A stretch of DNA of 10,915 nt from Cephalothrix spiralis (Eukaryota > Nemertea > Palaeonemertea > Archinemertea > Cephalotrichidae): the NCBI GenBank assembly GCA_032353305.1, contig JAUCNG010388924.1, positions 1-10,915 of the forward strand, given 5' to 3'. The notes under the pieces are model-generated. The model worked only from the letters and a program-made list of their open reading frames with translations. It was not told the DNA's origin and ran no database searches. Numbering within the stretch: position 1 is the first letter of the stretch; each line of letters opens with the position of its first letter. Shown one piece after another: positions 8,851 through 10,915 of this stretch. The position numbers were made by a program, and so were the translations under genes.

Positions 8851-9166
8851 ATGCAATGATTATTAAGTATATTATTAGTGTTATTGTATGTCCGTCGTAA
8901 ATATATATACATATTTTTTTTATCCTGTTAGTATTTTACTCTTGATTTACCAAGCCTTTTAGTTTTTTTCAGTTGATACATAAAAATGTGTTATACTAGG
9001 TTTGCATATTTAAAAGTTTGTCTGAAGTATTATTACATGTTATTATAATGTAAATTTAAGCTTATTTATATTTTAACAGTTTTGTAATGATTATCATTTA
9101 CCAAGCCTCTAATTTTATAATTCTATGGAACATTTTGTGGTATGTGTTGTACTGGGTTTTGTACAT
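8851..9166. repeat. Direct repeat copy A, left of the RT fragment
   Basis: Diverged direct repeat of 9701-10050. Shared landmarks in the same order include TAAATTTAAGCTTATT, ATGATTATCATTTA (GGATTATCATTTA in copy B), GAGCCTCT/AAGCCTCTA, ATTCTAT..AACATTTTGTG and GTGTTGTAC(T/A)GGGTTTT. I judge identity by eye at roughly 70 per cent with small indels. There are no coding features. Confidence 0.7.
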
Positions 9167-9170
9167 ATGA

Positions 9171-9582
9171 TCCGGGAAAACTATATCAGTAAACGAGGGC
9201 ATACCTAGAGAATTTACCAAAGTATCATATGCGACAATGGATGATGCCATAAACATTAAAAAAAAAGCCAGAATAGGTTGCTTTATGGCTAAAACTGACA
9301 TTAAGGCGGCCTTTAGAATTATCCCTTTAATGTCAAACGAGTACTCCTAGTGGGCTTCAAATGGAAAAGTAAATATTATCATGACCGAGTTTTGCCAATG
9401 GGATGTCGCACATACCGCTATTGAGTGGGTTGCTCATTTTAAACTCTTTATTGAATTCATTTCGGTAGTTCGGTAGTCTCGGGACGAGGGTAGTCCAGGC
9501 TTTTGTTGGAATCGATATTGACCCTGTTCTTCAAGAAATATGATTACGATTGGAAAAATTAGATAAGTGCAGGAACAGGCAG
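9171..9582 (+). pseudogene. Decayed DIRS/Ngaro-type reverse transcriptase fragment
   Basis: Plus-strand remnants of a tyrosine-recombinase-retrotransposon reverse transcriptase, read in shifting frames. Frame one (9171-9347) gives SVNEGIPREFTKVSYA, then DDAI and GCFMAKTDIKAAFRIIPL, the first catalytic-aspartate block. A one-base shift at the TAG (9348) moves to LVGFKWKSKYYHDRVLPMGC (ends at TGA 9422). A further shift gives AIEWVAHFKL near 9417-9446. A last frame from 9499 gives AFVGIDIDPVLQEI, a TGA, then LRLEKLDKCR. These blocks are in the order expected of DIRS-like elements, which I recognise from family knowledge. The catalytic (Y/L)xDD box between WVAHF and FVGIDID is not visible. The fragment has several stops and shifts and cannot be functional. 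The antisense frame over it is a shadow. Confidence 0.8.
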
Positions 9583-9700
9583 GAACGGAATTTTTAACCT
9601 GCTAAACGTCAGTTATGCTAATTTAAAACAAATACAGTCAATGATAGGGCTATTGACCTGGGATTGTAACACTTTTTACCCTGGCAGAGCTTTCCTTCTG

Positions 9701-10050
9701 TTGTAATGATGTTTAAGTGTTATCAAGAATATATTTTTGGTGTTATTTTATGTCCATCGTAAAGGTATCTATCTTTTATCCTGGTAGTATTTTACGAAGC
9801 CTTTTAATTTTTATGTCCATAAATAAGTATTCTAAATATTGTCAATGTGTTTGGATATCTTACACTTTGTCTAAAGTCTTAATAAATTTACTTTAAGTAA
9901 CAGTTAACTATGTGCAGTTATAATATAAATTTAAGCTTATTGTTATTTTTACAATTTTATAAGGATTATCATTTATCAATATACCGAGCCTCTATTATTT
10001 AATATTCTATAAAACATTTTGTGTAATGTGTGTTGTACAGGGTTTTAAAT
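9701..10050. repeat. Direct repeat copy B, right of the RT fragment
   Basis: The second copy of the repeat seen at 8851-9166, same orientation and somewhat longer because of small insertions. It ends with GTGTTGTACAGGGTTTT, the counterpart of the sequence where copy A meets the RT fragment. A third, short related stretch follows at about 10110-10180 (GCTGTAAAATGTATTAATTT, then TTTTACAAGACTTTTAATTTT). Confidence 0.7.
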
Positions 10051-10180
10051 GTTTATTATATTGAAGTCTAAAAGTAGAGCATATTGATGTAGTCACAAGT
10101 TTCTTAGTCAATAAAAATTTTGCTGTAAAATGTATTAATTTTTCCCCTGATATTTTAATTTTACAAGACTTTTAATTTTC

Positions 10181-10785
10181 TTTCTCGGTAGTCCCTTCAA
10201 CCGTCGTCTTCACCTCATAAAATGAGATGAAGGCATCCATCAAGATAGTCTTATCTTGTGATATGTCCAAGAATTTTCTATTTCTGTTAGCTTTCTATAG
10301 TTGTACACATTTTCATAATAAGTCCTAATAGAGTAAATGAAGTATTTTTGTACTTTCGCTACAATTATGCAGCTGATGTTAATTTCTGAATGGATAAAAG
10401 AGAGGAAATAAGTCATCTTCTGCCACTTCCTCAAAAAAACACTAGAGGATCTCTTAAGCTCATTTTAAACATTTTGAATTTCGTTGTTTGGGTTTCAGAC
10501 TTTTTTGTTGTTTGCAGAGAAGCCTCCTTAAAAAATCATGCATTTAGCCAAAAGTAGATTTTAATAGGGTCCAAAAATCTTTGTTTAAATAATAATTGCC
10601 TCCGTTTTAATAAAGATGTCTATCAAATATCGTATTCACATATAATATTGATCAATATTAATAATTTTCCGGGATAGTTTTGTATCATTTTGATACGCTT
10701 TTATCAGTAGGGATTTGAATGAAATTTAAATCATCATATATTTAGAATAGGGTGTGTGGTTTTTCTACGAATCAAGCAGTATAAA
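10181..10785. other. AT-rich DNA without recognisable features
   Basis: No exon-like frame with splice sites, repeat or RNA gene was identified on either strand. A 64-codon antisense frame (10240-10434) is compositionally random and has no family resemblance. Confidence 0.5.
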
Positions 10786-10854
10786 TGAAGGGGTGTATTT
10801 GCCCTGCGACTAGCTATAATGCGCGCTAGATCGAGGACCAATACTACCCCTTCA
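10786..10854. repeat. Long imperfect hairpin (about 69 nt)
   Basis: TGAAGGGGT (10786-10794) is the exact reverse complement of ACCCCTTCA (10846-10854), and the pairing continues inward through GTATT/AATAC with one unpaired base. Nearer the centre CGACTAGC (10807-10814) pairs with GCTAGATCG (10825-10833) with one bulged base, leaving a loop of about ten bases. It may be a foldback element, an RNA hairpin or the terminal part of a transposon. Strand and transcription are unknown. Confidence 0.6.
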
Positions 10855-10871
10855 CAAAACTTGATAAAACT

Positions 10872-10889
10872 CGATTGGAATTCCAATCG
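10872..10889. repeat. 18-bp perfect palindrome
   Basis: CGATTGGAATTCCAATCG equals its own reverse complement across all 18 bases with no spacer. It lies 17 bp beyond the hairpin and just before a tRNA-A-box-like string, so it may belong to the end of a mobile element cut by the window edge. Confidence 0.75.
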
Positions 10890-10915
10890 GTGGCCGAGTG
10901 CCAAGAATTCAAATT

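Noticed and set aside
9098-9301. An antisense frame over the RT fragment
   Set aside because: The opposite strand spells recognisable reverse transcriptase blocks, so this is a shadow.
10240-10434. A 64-codon antisense frame
   Set aside because: Composition looks random, no motif, and no splice sites that join it to the DENND5-like exons.

Overview
The window is AT-rich nuclear DNA from a eukaryote, most likely an invertebrate animal. Three things point that way: a spliced gene with GT-AG introns matching the C-terminus of the animal DENND5 (Rab6IP1) family, an ankyrin/TRP-like channel gene, and a decayed DIRS/Ngaro-type reverse transcriptase. The intronless ankyrin-channel type and the AT-rich sequence would suit a mollusc or other lophotrochozoan, but that placement is only a guess.

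Left and centre (about 780-6221, minus strand): the last four coding exons of a DENND5-like gene, read right to left at 6221-6139, 5253-5127, 4657-4486 and 1093-910, ending in a TAA stop with an AATAAA signal 124 bp beyond it. All three exon junctions keep the frame (phases 0, 1, 2) with good splice sites. The joined protein is the second RUN domain and C-terminus of a DENN-domain Rab exchange factor. The last intron is about 3.4 kb. It holds a roughly 2.5 kb minisatellite (1941-4430, unit about 50 bp) and a foldback element with 34-bp inverted arms (1283-1544). A short piece related to sequence around the foldback lies in the neighbouring intron (5001-5073).

Centre-right (6946-8607, plus strand): an uninterrupted 553-codon gene for a membrane protein with a few N-terminal ankyrin repeats and a six-helix ion-channel-like domain of TRP type. 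It runs opposite to the DENND5-like gene. No upstream DENND5 exon was found to its right, so it probably sits inside a large DENND5 intron or its 5' flank.

Right (8640-10915): non-coding, repeat-derived DNA. Two diverged copies of a repeat of about 320-350 bp flank a broken DIRS-like reverse transcriptase fragment (9171-9582). The far end holds a long imperfect hairpin (10786-10854), an 18-bp perfect palindrome (10872-10889) and a short tRNA-A-box-like string at the very edge.

There is no evidence that the genes work together. The arrangement looks like a large, intron-rich animal gene that has accumulated a nested gene and repeats.
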